Source of the DNA: Prevotella sp.
GTDB taxonomy: Bacteria; Bacteroidota; Bacteroidia; Bacteroidales; Dysgonomonadaceae
Length of the DNA stretch: 43,456 bases
Direction: 5' to 3'
Assembly: GCA_031285905.1 (NCBI GenBank)
Contig: JAITVH010000089.1
Location: 1 to 43,456 of the forward strand
The notes under the pieces are model-generated. The model was not told the origin of the DNA. It did not search any database and worked only from the letters and a program-made list of their open reading frames with translations. Positions 8,938 through 18,110 of the stretch are shown piece after piece (positions within the stretch are counted from its first letter, which is position 1; every line of letters starts with the position of its first letter). The position numbers and the translations under genes were made by a program.

Positions 8938-9606
8938 TTATCTGGCTTTTGCAATAATATCCAATGCATCTCTGCACATTTGGGTAATTTCACTCCAGTT
9001 CTTTGCTGCTATTACATCTTTTGGAAAAAGATTCGACCCCATACCGACACAGGTAACTCCAGCCTGAAACCACTTTGTCAGATTCTCTTCTGTTGGTTCC
9101 ACTCCTCCTGTCACCATTATATTTGACCATGGCATCGGAGCCTTTACATTTTTTACAAAAGAAGGCCCACCAACATTTCCGGCAGGGAATATCTTTACCA
9201 CCTCAGCTCCTAATTCCTGCGCATAACCAATTTCTGAAACAGATCCGCATCCCGGTATATATGCTACCTGCCTTCGATTACATACTTTAAAGATATCAGG
9301 ATTCAATAATGGGCCAACTATAAAATTAGCTCCTAATTGAAGATATAAAGATGCTGTTCCCGCATCAACAATCGTACCTACACCTAAAATCATTTCAGGG
9401 CATTCTCTTTGAGCCCACTTATTTAACTCTCCGAAAATTTCATGGGCATAGTCTCCTCTGTTTGTGAACTCAAAGGCTCTCACTCCTCCGGCATAACAAG
9501 CTTTTAAGACTTGTTTTGATACTTCTAAATCAGCATGATAAAACACAGGAACCATTCCTGTCTCGCCCATCACCTGACAAACTTTTATTCTTGTAAAACG
9601 TGCCAT
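8938..9606 (-). CDS. eda: KDPG / 4-hydroxy-2-oxoglutarate aldolase
   Basis: The 222-residue product is a class I aldolase of the KDPG family. Lys138 in VVKIFPAGN is the Schiff-base residue and Glu46 in [10 protein letters not shown] is in the place of the general acid/base. GVGTIVDAG and the phosphate-binding [12 protein letters not shown] loop are typical. It cleaves 2-keto-3-deoxy-6-phosphogluconate to pyruvate and glyceraldehyde 3-phosphate, the last step of the operon's pathway. The start codon lies 7 bp after the stop of the SDR gene upstream. Confidence 0.92.
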   Translation of the reverse strand: MARFTRIKVCQVMGETGMVPVFYHADLEVSKQVLKACYAGGVRAFEFTNRGDYAHEIFGELNKWAQRECPEMILGVGTIVDAGTASLYLQLGANFIVGPLLNPDIFKVCNRRQVAYIPGCGSVSEIGYAQELGAEVVKIFPAGNVGGPSFVKNVKAPMPWSNIMVTGGVEPTEENLTKWFQAGVTCVGMGSNLFPKDVIAAKNWSEITQMCRDALDIIAKAR

Positions 9607-9613
9607 TTATTTT

Positions 9614-10396
9614 TTATTTTGGTTGTTTACCTATATACGCTAAAATTCCTCCATCGACATATAAAATATGTCCGTTGATAAAATCGGAAGCCTGGGATGC
9701 TAAAAATACCACAGGCCCTTCAAGATCTTCGGGAGTTCCCCAACGGGCAGCCGGGGTTTTAGATATAATAAAATCATTAAACGGATGTCCCGGAGTCCTT
9801 AGCGGTGCTGTTTGCGGAGTAGCAATATATCCCGGGCCAATGCCGTTTACCTGGATATTATGTTCAGCCCACTCACAGGCAAGGTTTTTCGTCAACATTT
9901 TCAACCCACCTTTTGCAGCGGCATAAGCTGTCACTGTTTCCCTACCAAGTTCACTCATCATTGAACAGATATTAATAATCTTACCTCTCCCTTTTTTTAT
10001 CATTCCCGGAGCTACAGCTTTAGATACGACAAACGGGCCTACTAAATCAATATCAATCACCTCTTTAAACTCGTCTACTGACATTTCCAATGCCGGTATA
10101 CGTTTTATAATTCCGGCATTATTGACAAGAATATCAATGTCACCGATCTTCCGGGCCACATCGGCAACCATATCTTTTACCTGTTCCTCTATGGTTACGT
10201 CACATTGATATCCATATACATCAAAGCCATCAGCTTTGTAATCTTCAATAGCCTTATCTACCTGGTCTTTTCTACGTGCATTAAAGACTATTTTAGCACC
10301 TGCTTTCCCCAAGGCCTTAGCCATAGCCATACCAATGCCATAAGTGCCACCTGTGATTAAAGCTACTTTTCCTTCTAAAGAAAATTGATTTTTCAT
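9614..10396 (-). CDS. kduD: SDR oxidoreductase, KduD / gluconate 5-dehydrogenase type
   Basis: The ATG at 10394-10396 gives a 260-residue protein starting MKNQFSLEGKVALITGG. An upstream GTG at 10447 would overlap kdgK by 29 bp and add a non-conserved tail, so it is rejected. SDR landmarks are TGGTYGIG (NAD(P) loop), NNAGI and the catalytic YAAAK. In this context the reaction should be reduction of 3-deoxy-D-glycero-2,5-hexodiulosonate to 2-keto-3-deoxygluconate, the step after KduI. Gluconate 5-dehydrogenase is the main alternative, since the two are hard to separate by sequence. Confidence 0.82.
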   Translation of the reverse strand: MKNQFSLEGKVALITGGTYGIGMAMAKALGKAGAKIVFNARRKDQVDKAIEDYKADGFDVYGYQCDVTIEEQVKDMVADVARKIGDIDILVNNAGIIKRIPALEMSVDEFKEVIDIDLVGPFVVSKAVAPGMIKKGRGKIINICSMMSELGRETVTAYAAAKGGLKMLTKNLACEWAEHNIQVNGIGPGYIATPQTAPLRTPGHPFNDFIISKTPAARWGTPEDLEGPVVFLASQASDFINGHILYVDGGILAYIGKQPK

Positions 10397-10418
10397 ATAT
10401 TTTTTCAATTTGCGGATA

Positions 10419-11456
10419 TTATCTGGATACTCGTCCAGAGCCGTCACCTTTCATCAAAGTTTCTACTTCGGCAACTGTAACTAAGTTAAAATCGCCATAA
10501 ATAGTATGTTTGAGACAAGAAGCAGCCACAGCAAAATCCAATGCTTTCTGATCATCCGAAGGATAAGTTATTAATCCGTATATCAGGCCTCCCATAAAAG
10601 AGTCTCCCCCTCCTACTCTATCCACAATATCAGTGATGTCGTAACGCTTCGACTGATACAGCTTATCAGAGTAAAGGCAACCGCCCCATGTATTGTGGTT
10701 GGCATTGATAGATCCACGCAAGGTGATAATTACTTTCTTTGCACGGGGAAAACGTTTCATCAACTGTGTACATACAGATTCGAATTCGGCTGCATCCACT
10801 TCCCCTCCGGTATGTGCCACATCGAATCCTTCTGGCTTGATACCGAATACTTTCTCGGCATCCTCTTCATTTCCAAGAATGATATCACATCCTTCAACCA
10901 ATGCAGGCATGATTTCTGAGGCTGACTTGCCATATTTCCACAAGTTTTTACGATAATTCAAATCTGTAGAAACAGTAATACCCATTTCGTTGGCTATTTT
11001 TATGGCTTCCAGGCAGGCATCGCCAGCTCCCTGCGAAAGAGCAGGCGTGATACCCGTCCAATGAAACCATTGAGCATCTTTGAATACTTCTTTCCAGTCT
11101 ATCATTCCCGGTTTAATGTCAGCTATTGCCGAATTTGCACGGTCGTACACTACTTTAGAAGAGCGGGCAACGGCACCCGTTTCCAGGAAATAGATGCCGA
11201 CGCGCTCCCCGCCTCTTAAAATATTATTAAGACTGACATTATATTTTCTAAGTTCAGAAATACACCATTCAGCTATTTCATTTTTTGGCAAACGGGTTAC
11301 AAAGTTTGTTGGAACACCATAGTTAGAAAGTGATACGGCTACATTTGCCTCTCCTCCACCAAATGTAGCATTCAAGTTGACAGATTGTATAAAACGCTGA
11401 TATCCGGGAGTTGCGAGACGCAACATGATCTCCCCGAATGTCACAACTTTTTTCAT
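10419..11456 (-). CDS. kdgK: 2-keto-3-deoxygluconate kinase (PfkB family)
   Basis: The 345-residue protein is a ribokinase-fold sugar kinase. The N-terminal motif GEIMLRLATPG and the GGGEANVAVSLSNYG stretch fit the KDG kinase branch. VDRVGGGDSFMGGL near the C-terminus carries the catalytic Asp and anion hole. It phosphorylates 2-keto-3-deoxygluconate at C6 with ATP. This is the convergence point of the glucuronate and unsaturated-uronate branches. It starts 6 bp after the DUF4861 gene and is followed by the SDR gene after 22 bp. Confidence 0.92.
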   Translation of the reverse strand: MKKVVTFGEIMLRLATPGYQRFIQSVNLNATFGGGEANVAVSLSNYGVPTNFVTRLPKNEIAEWCISELRKYNVSLNNILRGGERVGIYFLETGAVARSSKVVYDRANSAIADIKPGMIDWKEVFKDAQWFHWTGITPALSQGAGDACLEAIKIANEMGITVSTDLNYRKNLWKYGKSASEIMPALVEGCDIILGNEEDAEKVFGIKPEGFDVAHTGGEVDAAEFESVCTQLMKRFPRAKKVIITLRGSINANHNTWGGCLYSDKLYQSKRYDITDIVDRVGGGDSFMGGLIYGLITYPSDDQKALDFAVAASCLKHTIYGDFNLVTVAEVETLMKGDGSGRVSR

Positions 11457-11462
11457 AGTATA

Positions 11463-12638
11463 CTATTTATTTTGTTTTGTTTGATAATTTATAATTAACG
11501 GCTCTTTCAGCGATTGCGAGAACTGTTGGACATATTTCTCAAAATCGGCCAATGTAGCAAAACCAAATTTTGTCCATCCATAACCCGTATAGTAAGTTAC
11601 CGGTATCTTAGGCTGCTGTGTTGTGATTGCCAATACATGAGAATATACGTCTGTCTTATTGTTCTTGGGATTAGTATATTCATATGTATCTACAATCGAA
11701 TTGGTGAAAGTGGTAGGGAATACCATAGCCAGAAAGATTCCTTCTGCCTTATTTGTCTTTGGTTCAGCATAAATAATATATTCTTTGTTACTGTCAACAA
11801 TAATAGAATCATTCGATTCGCGCTTTGCCAGTCCTGCGGCAACTTGCAGTGGCTCTTTGACTGTATACGCTTGAATAACTTTTGATAATTGTGACCCTGC
11901 GTCCAAAGAGATAGTACGGCTCTCTGCTATCTTTTGGCCATTAACATCCAAATCTTTATATATAAGTTTAAATGTTGTACGCAATGGACCATTATCTAAT
12001 AATTCCTGCTCTGCAAAGTTTTCATTTAACCATAACTTATTACCCACATACGGAGCCATAGCTCCTGCACCAAGGCTGCGCCCTACTTTGTAATCATCAA
12101 GCCCCTCTCCGTTATCGTTATGATATGAAACCTTTCCTGCCAAATCATCCTTATACCATTTATCGATTATTAAATTATTTGTCCTTTTGTACCATGCATC
12201 TATCCCATTACTCGGGCCATCTATTTCAATCAGGGCAGGCCCATATATGCGAAAAGCAACGCGGTCATTTTCCCATGCAAAATCATCTTTCCGCTCAGTT
12301 ATGAAACGCCCATATGCTTTCGGCTCATACTCTTGAGCTTCACCCAAAGAAATAACAAACGATTTTGACTCTTTCGATTTCAATTGGGGCTGAAATACAA
12401 TCTTTCTATCAAATGTAGCTTGTGATGGAATAATATTCCCTTCACTATCCTGTACTATATATACAAGACTGTCACCTACTGCTATCGTATTTTTTATAGT
12501 ATCGATAGGTATTTCTATCAACTCAGTTAGCCTGTCAAAATTGCTCGGATTTTCTATAGTCAATCTTATTACTTTCTCTTCCTTCTTACAAGAAAAGACA
12601 AGAATAGACAACAGCAAAACAATTAATATTTTTTTCAT
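11463..12638 (-). CDS. DUF4861-family lipoprotein
   Basis: The 391-residue product has a lipoprotein signal (MKKILIVLLLSILVFSC, lipid Cys at residue 17) followed by KKEEK. The body is beta-rich and carries DUF4861-like segments, such as YGRFITERKDDFAWENDRVAFRIYGPALI and WYKDDLAGKVSYHNDNGEGLDDYKVGRSLGAGAMAP. DUF4861 proteins recur in Bacteroidota loci for uronate-containing polysaccharides, but I know of no certain activity. It is the only exported catabolic candidate in this operon, placed between kduI and kdgK, so it may act on an uronate oligomer outside the cytoplasm. Confidence 0.82.
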   Translation of the reverse strand: MKKILIVLLLSILVFSCKKEEKVIRLTIENPSNFDRLTELIEIPIDTIKNTIAVGDSLVYIVQDSEGNIIPSQATFDRKIVFQPQLKSKESKSFVISLGEAQEYEPKAYGRFITERKDDFAWENDRVAFRIYGPALIEIDGPSNGIDAWYKRTNNLIIDKWYKDDLAGKVSYHNDNGEGLDDYKVGRSLGAGAMAPYVGNKLWLNENFAEQELLDNGPLRTTFKLIYKDLDVNGQKIAESRTISLDAGSQLSKVIQAYTVKEPLQVAAGLAKRESNDSIIVDSNKEYIIYAEPKTNKAEGIFLAMVFPTTFTNSIVDTYEYTNPKNNKTDVYSHVLAITTQQPKIPVTYYTGYGWTKFGFATLADFEKYVQQFSQSLKEPLIINYQTKQNK

Positions 12639-12663
12639 TCCTTTACAGATTTATTTTACAATA

Positions 12664-13506
12664 TCAACGTAATTTATCAGCAGTAAATGTGTCCATATCA
12701 TCATAATCGAGATTTTCACCGCACATCGCCCAAATAAAAGTATAGTTACTCGTTCCGGCAGCCGAATGTATTGACCATGATGGCGATATAACAGCCTGTT
12801 CGTTACCCATAAATATATGCCTTGTTTCCTGTGGTTGTCCCATAAAATGGCAGACAGCTTGTCCTTCCGGTACCTTAAAATACAAATATGCTTCCATCCG
12901 GCGTGAATGCGTATGAGGAGGCATTGTATTCCATACACTACCTTCTTTTATTTCGGTCATACCCATCTGAAGCTGGCAACATGGAACTATTTCACTCAAT
13001 ATTATTTGATTTAGTAACCGTTCGTTTGAAGTTGCCGGAACTCCCAAATCACGTGTACGTCGCATTTCCGCTGTTATCTGAGCTGTAGGATACTCTTTGT
13101 GTGCAGGCGCAGATGCAAAATAATATTTTGGAGCGTTGAAAGCATGATTACTTTTGAATATTATTTCTTTGCTACCACGTCCCACATACACAGCATCTTT
13201 AAATCCCATTTTATAGTCTTTGCCATCCACTATAATAATACCTTCGCCATCGATACAGATGATACCCAGTTCGCGCCTTTCGCAGAAATATTCGGAACGT
13301 ATCAGATCAACTGGTTCCAATACCAAATCTTCTTTTACAGGCATTGCTCCACCAATGATCAGTCTATCATTATGAGTATAAGTCATCAATACGCTATCAG
13401 CCTCAAAGAGTTTTTCTACTAAAAATTCTTTGCGAAGCTTTGTTGTATCATAATTCTTTACATCGTTAGGATGAGTACCCCATCGCTCTTCTATTATTGT
13501 TCTCAT
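12664..13506 (-). CDS. kduI: 5-keto-4-deoxyuronate isomerase
   Basis: The 280-residue cupin matches KduI in length and motifs. The zinc ligands His198, His200, Glu205 (in PPHTHSRRMEAY) and His247 (in SWSIHSAAG) fall two positions after those of the E. coli enzyme. It converts 4-deoxy-L-threo-5-hexosulose uronate, released by polysaccharide lyases and unsaturated glucuronyl hydrolases, to 3-deoxy-D-glycero-2,5-hexodiulosonate. Its presence means the cell uses unsaturated uronates, although no lyase is encoded in this window. Confidence 0.95.
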   Translation of the reverse strand: MRTIIEERWGTHPNDVKNYDTTKLRKEFLVEKLFEADSVLMTYTHNDRLIIGGAMPVKEDLVLEPVDLIRSEYFCERRELGIICIDGEGIIIVDGKDYKMGFKDAVYVGRGSKEIIFKSNHAFNAPKYYFASAPAHKEYPTAQITAEMRRTRDLGVPATSNERLLNQIILSEIVPCCQLQMGMTEIKEGSVWNTMPPHTHSRRMEAYLYFKVPEGQAVCHFMGQPQETRHIFMGNEQAVISPSWSIHSAAGTSNYTFIWAMCGENLDYDDMDTFTADKLR

Positions 13507-13516
13507 CTTTTATCAT

Positions 13517-14923
13517 TTAAAATTTAAAAAAGTTTTTCGCATTATAATATGAAACGTCTTTAACCAATTGCCCCAAGAAAGAAATTTCCGATGACGGCAA
13601 TAGTCCTTTTTCTACATCTGTACCTATCAGGTTACACAAGATACGACGGAAATACTCATGGCGCGGATAAGACAAAAAGCTACGTGAATCTGTCAACATT
13701 CCCACAAAACGACTTAATAAACCCAGATTAGATAAAGCATTCATCTGAGCTTCCATGCCCTCTTTCTGATCTAAGAACCACCAGCCTGAGCCAAATTGTA
13801 TCTTACCTGCAATAGTTCCATCCTGAAAGTTTCCAATCATAGTGGCAACCATATAATTATCTTTTGGATTGAGGTTGTAAATGATTGTTTTAGTCAGTTT
13901 ATCATCAATATCCAATTTATCAAAGAACTTGGCCATATTACGAGCCACCGTGGGATCACTAATAGAATCAAAACCAGTGTCAGGCCCTAATTGTTTAAAC
14001 AAACGGGTATTATTATTACGAATCACACCATAATGGAATTGCTGAGTCCATCCTTTTTCCCAATCCATAATAGCACCCTCATATAACATGGCAGACTTGA
14101 ATTTTCGAATTTCATCATTCGTCAATTCTTTTCCTCCGTATATTTTTTGAAATATACTATCTATTTCAGGCTGAGTATAATCTTCGGCATAAAACTCTTC
14201 AAAGCCATGATCTGATAATTTACAACCTACCTCTGCAAAGAAATCGTGACGCTTACGCAATGCAATAATATAATCGTCGAAACTTTGGATAGAAATGCCG
14301 GATATCTCCGACAACTTTTCAACATAAGCTATAAAGGTTTGAGGATTTTCTACGGCCATCGCTTTGTCAGGACGCCATGTAGGTAACACCTTTATTTCAA
14401 ATCCTTCTTTTTTTAATGCAATATGATATTCCAGCGAATCTGTAGGATCATCCGTTGTACATACTACCTCTACTTTATAACGCCTCATTAAACCACATGC
14501 TGAAAATCCAGGTGTCCGCAATTTTGCCGTACATTCATCATAGATTTCTTTCGCTGTTTCGGGTTTCAATATCTTATTTATACCGAATGCTGTTTTCAAT
14601 TCAAGATGCGTCCAGTGATATAAAGGATTACGCATCGTATATGGCACTGTTTCAGCCCATTTTTCAAATTTATCCCAATCACTAATATCTTTTCCGGTAC
14701 AATATTTTTCTGCGATACCATTCGTCCGCATGGCACGCCATTTATAGTGGTCTCCTGCAAGCCAAATTTCCCCAAGATTATCGAATTGATAATCTTCAGC
14801 TATCATTTTAGGGTCAAGATGACAATGATAATCTATAATAGGCAGGCCTTCAGCATATTCATGATATAATTGTTTTGCCGTATCATTCTGCAATACAAAA
14901 TCGTCGTCTAAAAATTGCTTCAT
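13517..14923 (-). CDS. uxaC: Glucuronate isomerase
   Basis: The ATG at 14921-14923 is chosen because MKQFLDDDFVLQ matches the usual family N-terminus; the ATG at 14929 would add two residues. The 468-residue product is a metal-dependent amidohydrolase-fold enzyme with His33 and His35 in DYHCHLDP, TTDDPTDSLEYH, and DSRSFLSYPRHEYFRR near the end. It isomerises D-glucuronate to D-fructuronate (or D-galacturonate to D-tagaturonate). The neighbouring mannonate enzymes and the absence of tagaturonate reductase and altronate dehydratase support glucuronate. Confidence 0.94.
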   Translation of the reverse strand: MKQFLDDDFVLQNDTAKQLYHEYAEGLPIIDYHCHLDPKMIAEDYQFDNLGEIWLAGDHYKWRAMRTNGIAEKYCTGKDISDWDKFEKWAETVPYTMRNPLYHWTHLELKTAFGINKILKPETAKEIYDECTAKLRTPGFSACGLMRRYKVEVVCTTDDPTDSLEYHIALKKEGFEIKVLPTWRPDKAMAVENPQTFIAYVEKLSEISGISIQSFDDYIIALRKRHDFFAEVGCKLSDHGFEEFYAEDYTQPEIDSIFQKIYGGKELTNDEIRKFKSAMLYEGAIMDWEKGWTQQFHYGVIRNNNTRLFKQLGPDTGFDSISDPTVARNMAKFFDKLDIDDKLTKTIIYNLNPKDNYMVATMIGNFQDGTIAGKIQFGSGWWFLDQKEGMEAQMNALSNLGLLSRFVGMLTDSRSFLSYPRHEYFRRILCNLIGTDVEKGLLPSSEISFLGQLVKDVSYYNAKNFFKF

Positions 14924-14935
14924 AATCATTAGTTT

Positions 14936-16108
14936 TCAGGTATATAATGTTTTTGCTATTCCCATTTCCAAGCCTCTTAGCTCGGCTAATCCTCTTAATC
15001 GGCCTATACAAGAGTATCCGGGATTTGTCTTTTTATTCAGATCATCAATCATCTGATGCCCGTGATCAGGTCGGAAAGGAATCGAAATATTACGTTTTTG
15101 TTGTATTTCCAGAAAACCCTTCATTACTCCATACATATCTACATCACCTTCCAGATGATTAGCTTCATAAAAATTACCCTCTTCGTCCCTTTGAGTAGAA
15201 CGCAAGTGAACGAAATTCACTCTGTCTCCTAATCGTTTTATCATATTTGGGAGATCATTGTCAGCTCTCACTCCGAATGAACCTGTACAAAAACATAATC
15301 CATTTGACTCATTAGGCACAGCCTCTACAAGTTTATTAAAGTCTGATTCTGTGCTTAATATACGAGGTAAGCCTAAAATAGGATATGGAGGATCATCAGG
15401 GTGAATAGCCAGTTTTGCGCCTACTTCATCTGCCACAGGAGCTATCTCCTTTACAAATTCTATTAAATTATTTCGTAATCGTTCTGCATCAATATCCCTA
15501 TACCGATCCAATTGCTTTTGAAATTCTTCTAATGTAAAGCTTTCTTCCGCACCTGGCAATCCCGCTATCATATTGCGAACAAGCAAATCTTTATCCGCGT
15601 GTGACATTTCTTCAAAACGAGCCTGGGCTTTAGCAATTTCATCTTTAGAATATTGTTTTTCTGCTCCCGGACGCTTTAATATGAATAGCTCGAATGCTAT
15701 AAAAGCAGCCCTCTCGAAACGTAAAGCTTTGGAACCATCAGGCATAGTATAAGCTAAGTCAGTACGAGTCCAGTCAAGTACAGGCATAAAATTGTAGGTA
15801 ATAACCTTAATTCCGCATTTTGCCAGATTCCTTATAGATTCTTTATAATTTTCAATATATTGTTTATATCCTGCCTCCTGTGTTTTAATATGTTCATGCA
15901 CAGGAATACTCTCTACAACCGACCATTTTAATCCAGCCTGTTCTATTATATCAATTCGCTCTTGGATTTCATCTACAGTCCACACTTCCCCATTTTTAAT
16001 ATGATGAAGTGCTGTCACTATACCAGTTGCGCCGGCTTGTTTTATATCTGATAACGACACAGGGTCATTCGGCCCGTACCATCGCCATGTTTGTTCACTT
16101 AATATCAT
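14936..16108 (-). CDS. uxuA: Mannonate dehydratase
   Basis: The 390-residue TIM-barrel protein has UxuA landmarks: [30 protein letters not shown] at its N-terminus (split here for length: the motif spans residues 8-37), [34 protein letters not shown] and [10 protein letters not shown], which supply metal-binding His, Cys and Asp residues. It dehydrates D-mannonate to 2-keto-3-deoxygluconate. It lies 19 bp after the SDR gene that should make its substrate and 6 bp before uxaC. Confidence 0.94.
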   Translation of the reverse strand: MILSEQTWRWYGPNDPVSLSDIKQAGATGIVTALHHIKNGEVWTVDEIQERIDIIEQAGLKWSVVESIPVHEHIKTQEAGYKQYIENYKESIRNLAKCGIKVITYNFMPVLDWTRTDLAYTMPDGSKALRFERAAFIAFELFILKRPGAEKQYSKDEIAKAQARFEEMSHADKDLLVRNMIAGLPGAEESFTLEEFQKQLDRYRDIDAERLRNNLIEFVKEIAPVADEVGAKLAIHPDDPPYPILGLPRILSTESDFNKLVEAVPNESNGLCFCTGSFGVRADNDLPNMIKRLGDRVNFVHLRSTQRDEEGNFYEANHLEGDVDMYGVMKGFLEIQQKRNISIPFRPDHGHQMIDDLNKKTNPGYSCIGRLRGLAELRGLEMGIAKTLYT

Positions 16109-16127
16109 TTGTTTTTATTTTGCTTTT

Positions 16128-16943
16128 TTAAATAGAGAAAGAATCGAATCCACCATCAACAACCAAAATTGAGCCATTCACAAACTTTGAAGCATCACTA
16201 ATTAAATAATGAATAGCCCCCAACAATTCTTCAGATTCTCCAAAACGTCTGAATGGTGTATGAGCAAGAACACTTTTAGCCCTATCTGAATACGTTCCAT
16301 CCGGATTAATCATCAAAGCCCGGTTTTGTTCTGTAATAAAGAATCCTGGCGCTATTGCATTCACCCTGAAGCTGTCTCCAAATTTTATAGCCAATTCGCC
16401 CGCCATATATTTTGTAAAATTAGCAATCGCTGCTTTAGCCACTCCATACCCCATTACACGTGTAAGCGGACGAAACGATGTTTCTGATGCTATATTTATA
16501 ATATTCCCGTATTTATGATCAACCATAGCCTTTGCAAAGATAAAAGTCGGTAAGATAGAACCGAATAGGTTTAAATCCACAACTTTTCTCAATGCATCTA
16601 TTTCCACATCAAATATTGTTTTATCTGGCGGGATAGTCGCTCCGGGCATATTACCTCCGGCAGCATTGATCAGCACATCTATTTTTCCATACTTATTTAA
16701 TATGTCTTCTCTGTTTTGCACCAGATTCTCCTCATCCATCACATCAGAAACAAAGAAAGTAGCATCTCCACCATTACTTTTTATCTTTTTTTCTAATTCT
16801 TCTCCCTTTTCCTTCGATCTTCCCAAAATTACAACCCTGACTCCTTCTTCCGCAAGATACATAGCCATTTGTGAACCTAAAATACCATATCCTCCCGTAA
16901 TAACTACGACTTTCCCTTCAATGCAAAACAAATTATTTTTCAT
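16128..16943 (-). CDS. SDR-type D-mannonate oxidoreductase (fructuronate reductase)
   Basis: The 271-residue protein is a short-chain dehydrogenase with TGGYGILG, NAAGGN and catalytic YGVAKAA motifs and the IAPGFFITEQNRALM segment seen in bacteroidal mannonate oxidoreductases. Placed between the repressor and uxuA, it should reduce D-fructuronate to D-mannonate. This replaces the unrelated long-chain UxuB of enterobacteria, so it is analogous rather than homologous to uxuB. It starts 7 bp after the repressor stop. Confidence 0.87.
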   Translation of the reverse strand: MKNNLFCIEGKVVVITGGYGILGSQMAMYLAEEGVRVVILGRSKEKGEELEKKIKSNGGDATFFVSDVMDEENLVQNREDILNKYGKIDVLINAAGGNMPGATIPPDKTIFDVEIDALRKVVDLNLFGSILPTFIFAKAMVDHKYGNIINIASETSFRPLTRVMGYGVAKAAIANFTKYMAGELAIKFGDSFRVNAIAPGFFITEQNRALMINPDGTYSDRAKSVLAHTPFRRFGESEELLGAIHYLISDASKFVNGSILVVDGGFDSFSI

Positions 16944-16950
16944 AGTTTAC

Positions 16951-18027
16951 TTATAGTTTATAATTATTGTAAAAATCTACATTCTCTTTAATGAGGATAT
17001 CAATAGGCATATAACTTACTTTTTCAGGTTCTTGCTTAAACAAGAAATAGTTACCAAATGCTTTAATAGAATCATACCCTTGTAAATCTGGCCGTTGAGA
17101 TAAAATAAAAGACAGTTTATCGCTTTTAAGAGCACTTATATTTCGTTCAATTGCATCATGTCCAATCAATCTTATTTTATCCCGATATTTTGAATCCATA
17201 TAATCCAAAACTTTAGTTAGTTCATATATGCGGGAATTTAACACAATACCACCAACAAGCGTCGAACTTTGGTCCACTATCTCTTTTATTACTTCTATAC
17301 TACTTTGATAATCATCTGGATTGATTTCTATATGAAATACTTTACCTGCAAATCCATTATTTTTCAAATAATCCATGAAACCCTGTTCTCTGGTTTTCAT
17401 TTGAACAGATATTTCATTGTGTTTGAATCGAATATGGGCAATAAATACATTCGCATTTTTACCAGTCTCTCCTAATAATAATTTTGCAGCAATATTTCCA
17501 CTACCTATAGAATCCCCACCAAAATATGCCAGATTATTCTGTCCCGGTATATTGGAGTCTATATATATATAAGGTAGTTGTTCTTTATCTAATTCTTTCG
17601 AAAGATTTATAACCTGAGGGCCAAAAAGAGTTGCAATTAATACGCCGTCATACTCTTTTTTACGAAAGGCTTTTACTGCATCAAAAAAAGAATTACGGTC
17701 ATATTGATTAAAACGAAAATATTCAGTGCTTATATTAAACTTCTTTAATTCGGCCGTAGCTCTGTCAATTCCATTACAAACCAACTCCCAGTAGTCACCA
17801 GTAGAGAAAGTAGGCGATATTATAGCAAAAGCATATTTTCGCTTAGAAGCTAAAAAACGTGCGACCATATTGGGCTCGTAATTTAGTTCTTTCAATATTT
17901 TCTCAACCTTTTGTCTCTTCTCTTCTGAGACTTTTCCCCTATTATGCAATACACGGTCGACTGTGCCTGTCGAAACTCCTGCTAATCGGGCTATATCTAT
18001 TATTCGTATGTTAGTATTACTTTTCAT
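16951..18027 (-). CDS. LacI-family repressor heading the uronate operon
   Basis: The ATG at 18025-18027 gives 358 residues; the upstream GTG at 18054 lies inside an operator-like palindrome and is rejected. Residues about 5-60 form the LacI headpiece (IIDIARLAGVSTGTVDRVLH, then the hinge-proximal NYEPNMVARFLASKRK). The rest is a periplasmic-binding-like effector domain (FAIISPTFSTGDYWELVCNGID; FIAHIRFKHNEIS). Being first in a ten-gene transcript behind two matching palindromes implies autoregulation. The likely inducer is a uronate or KDG-pathway intermediate, which is inferred from context. Confidence 0.9.
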   Translation of the reverse strand: MKSNTNIRIIDIARLAGVSTGTVDRVLHNRGKVSEEKRQKVEKILKELNYEPNMVARFLASKRKYAFAIISPTFSTGDYWELVCNGIDRATAELKKFNISTEYFRFNQYDRNSFFDAVKAFRKKEYDGVLIATLFGPQVINLSKELDKEQLPYIYIDSNIPGQNNLAYFGGDSIGSGNIAAKLLLGETGKNANVFIAHIRFKHNEISVQMKTREQGFMDYLKNNGFAGKVFHIEINPDDYQSSIEVIKEIVDQSSTLVGGIVLNSRIYELTKVLDYMDSKYRDKIRLIGHDAIERNISALKSDKLSFILSQRPDLQGYDSIKAFGNYFLFKQEPEKVSYMPIDILIKENVDFYNNYKL

Positions 18028-18043
18028 TTGGCTACAATTAATA

Positions 18044-18055
18044 TGTGCGCGCACA
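18044..18055. promoter_or_regulatory. Operator palindrome O1 (downstream of the uronate operon promoter)
   Basis: This is a perfect 12-bp palindrome, TGTGCGCGCACA. It overlaps the expected transcription start, 10 bp downstream of the -7 box and 17 bp before the repressor ATG. The central CG step and length are typical of LacI-family operators. An identical copy lies 55 bp away at 18099-18110. Confidence 0.75.
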
Positions 18056-18065
18056 CAAACAAAGA

Positions 18066-18096
18066 CAAAAGTATCATAAATTTACCAGATAAGCAA
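18066..18096 (-). promoter_or_regulatory. Promoter of the uronate operon
   Basis: Read on the minus strand, TTGC (18093-18096), a 19-nt spacer and TACTTTTG (18066-18073) match the Bacteroidota -33/-7 consensus. The promoter sits exactly between the two palindromes at 18099-18110 and 18044-18055, so a bound repressor would cover both sides of it. Confidence 0.75.
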
Positions 18097-18098
18097 CA

Positions 18099-18110
18099 TG
18101 TGCGCGCACA
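18099..18110. promoter_or_regulatory. Operator palindrome O2 (upstream of the uronate operon promoter)
   Basis: This is a second perfect copy of TGTGCGCGCACA, abutting the -33 element on its upstream side. The centre-to-centre distance to the first copy is 55 bp, about five helical turns. Confidence 0.75.

Noticed and set aside
10397..10447. GTG start for the KduD-like gene
   Set aside because: It overlaps kdgK by 29 bp and adds residues before the usual SDR start; the ATG at 10396 fits the family.
18028..18054. GTG start for the LacI gene
   Set aside because: It would place the start codon within the operator palindrome, with a nine-residue unconserved extension; the ATG at 18027 is better.
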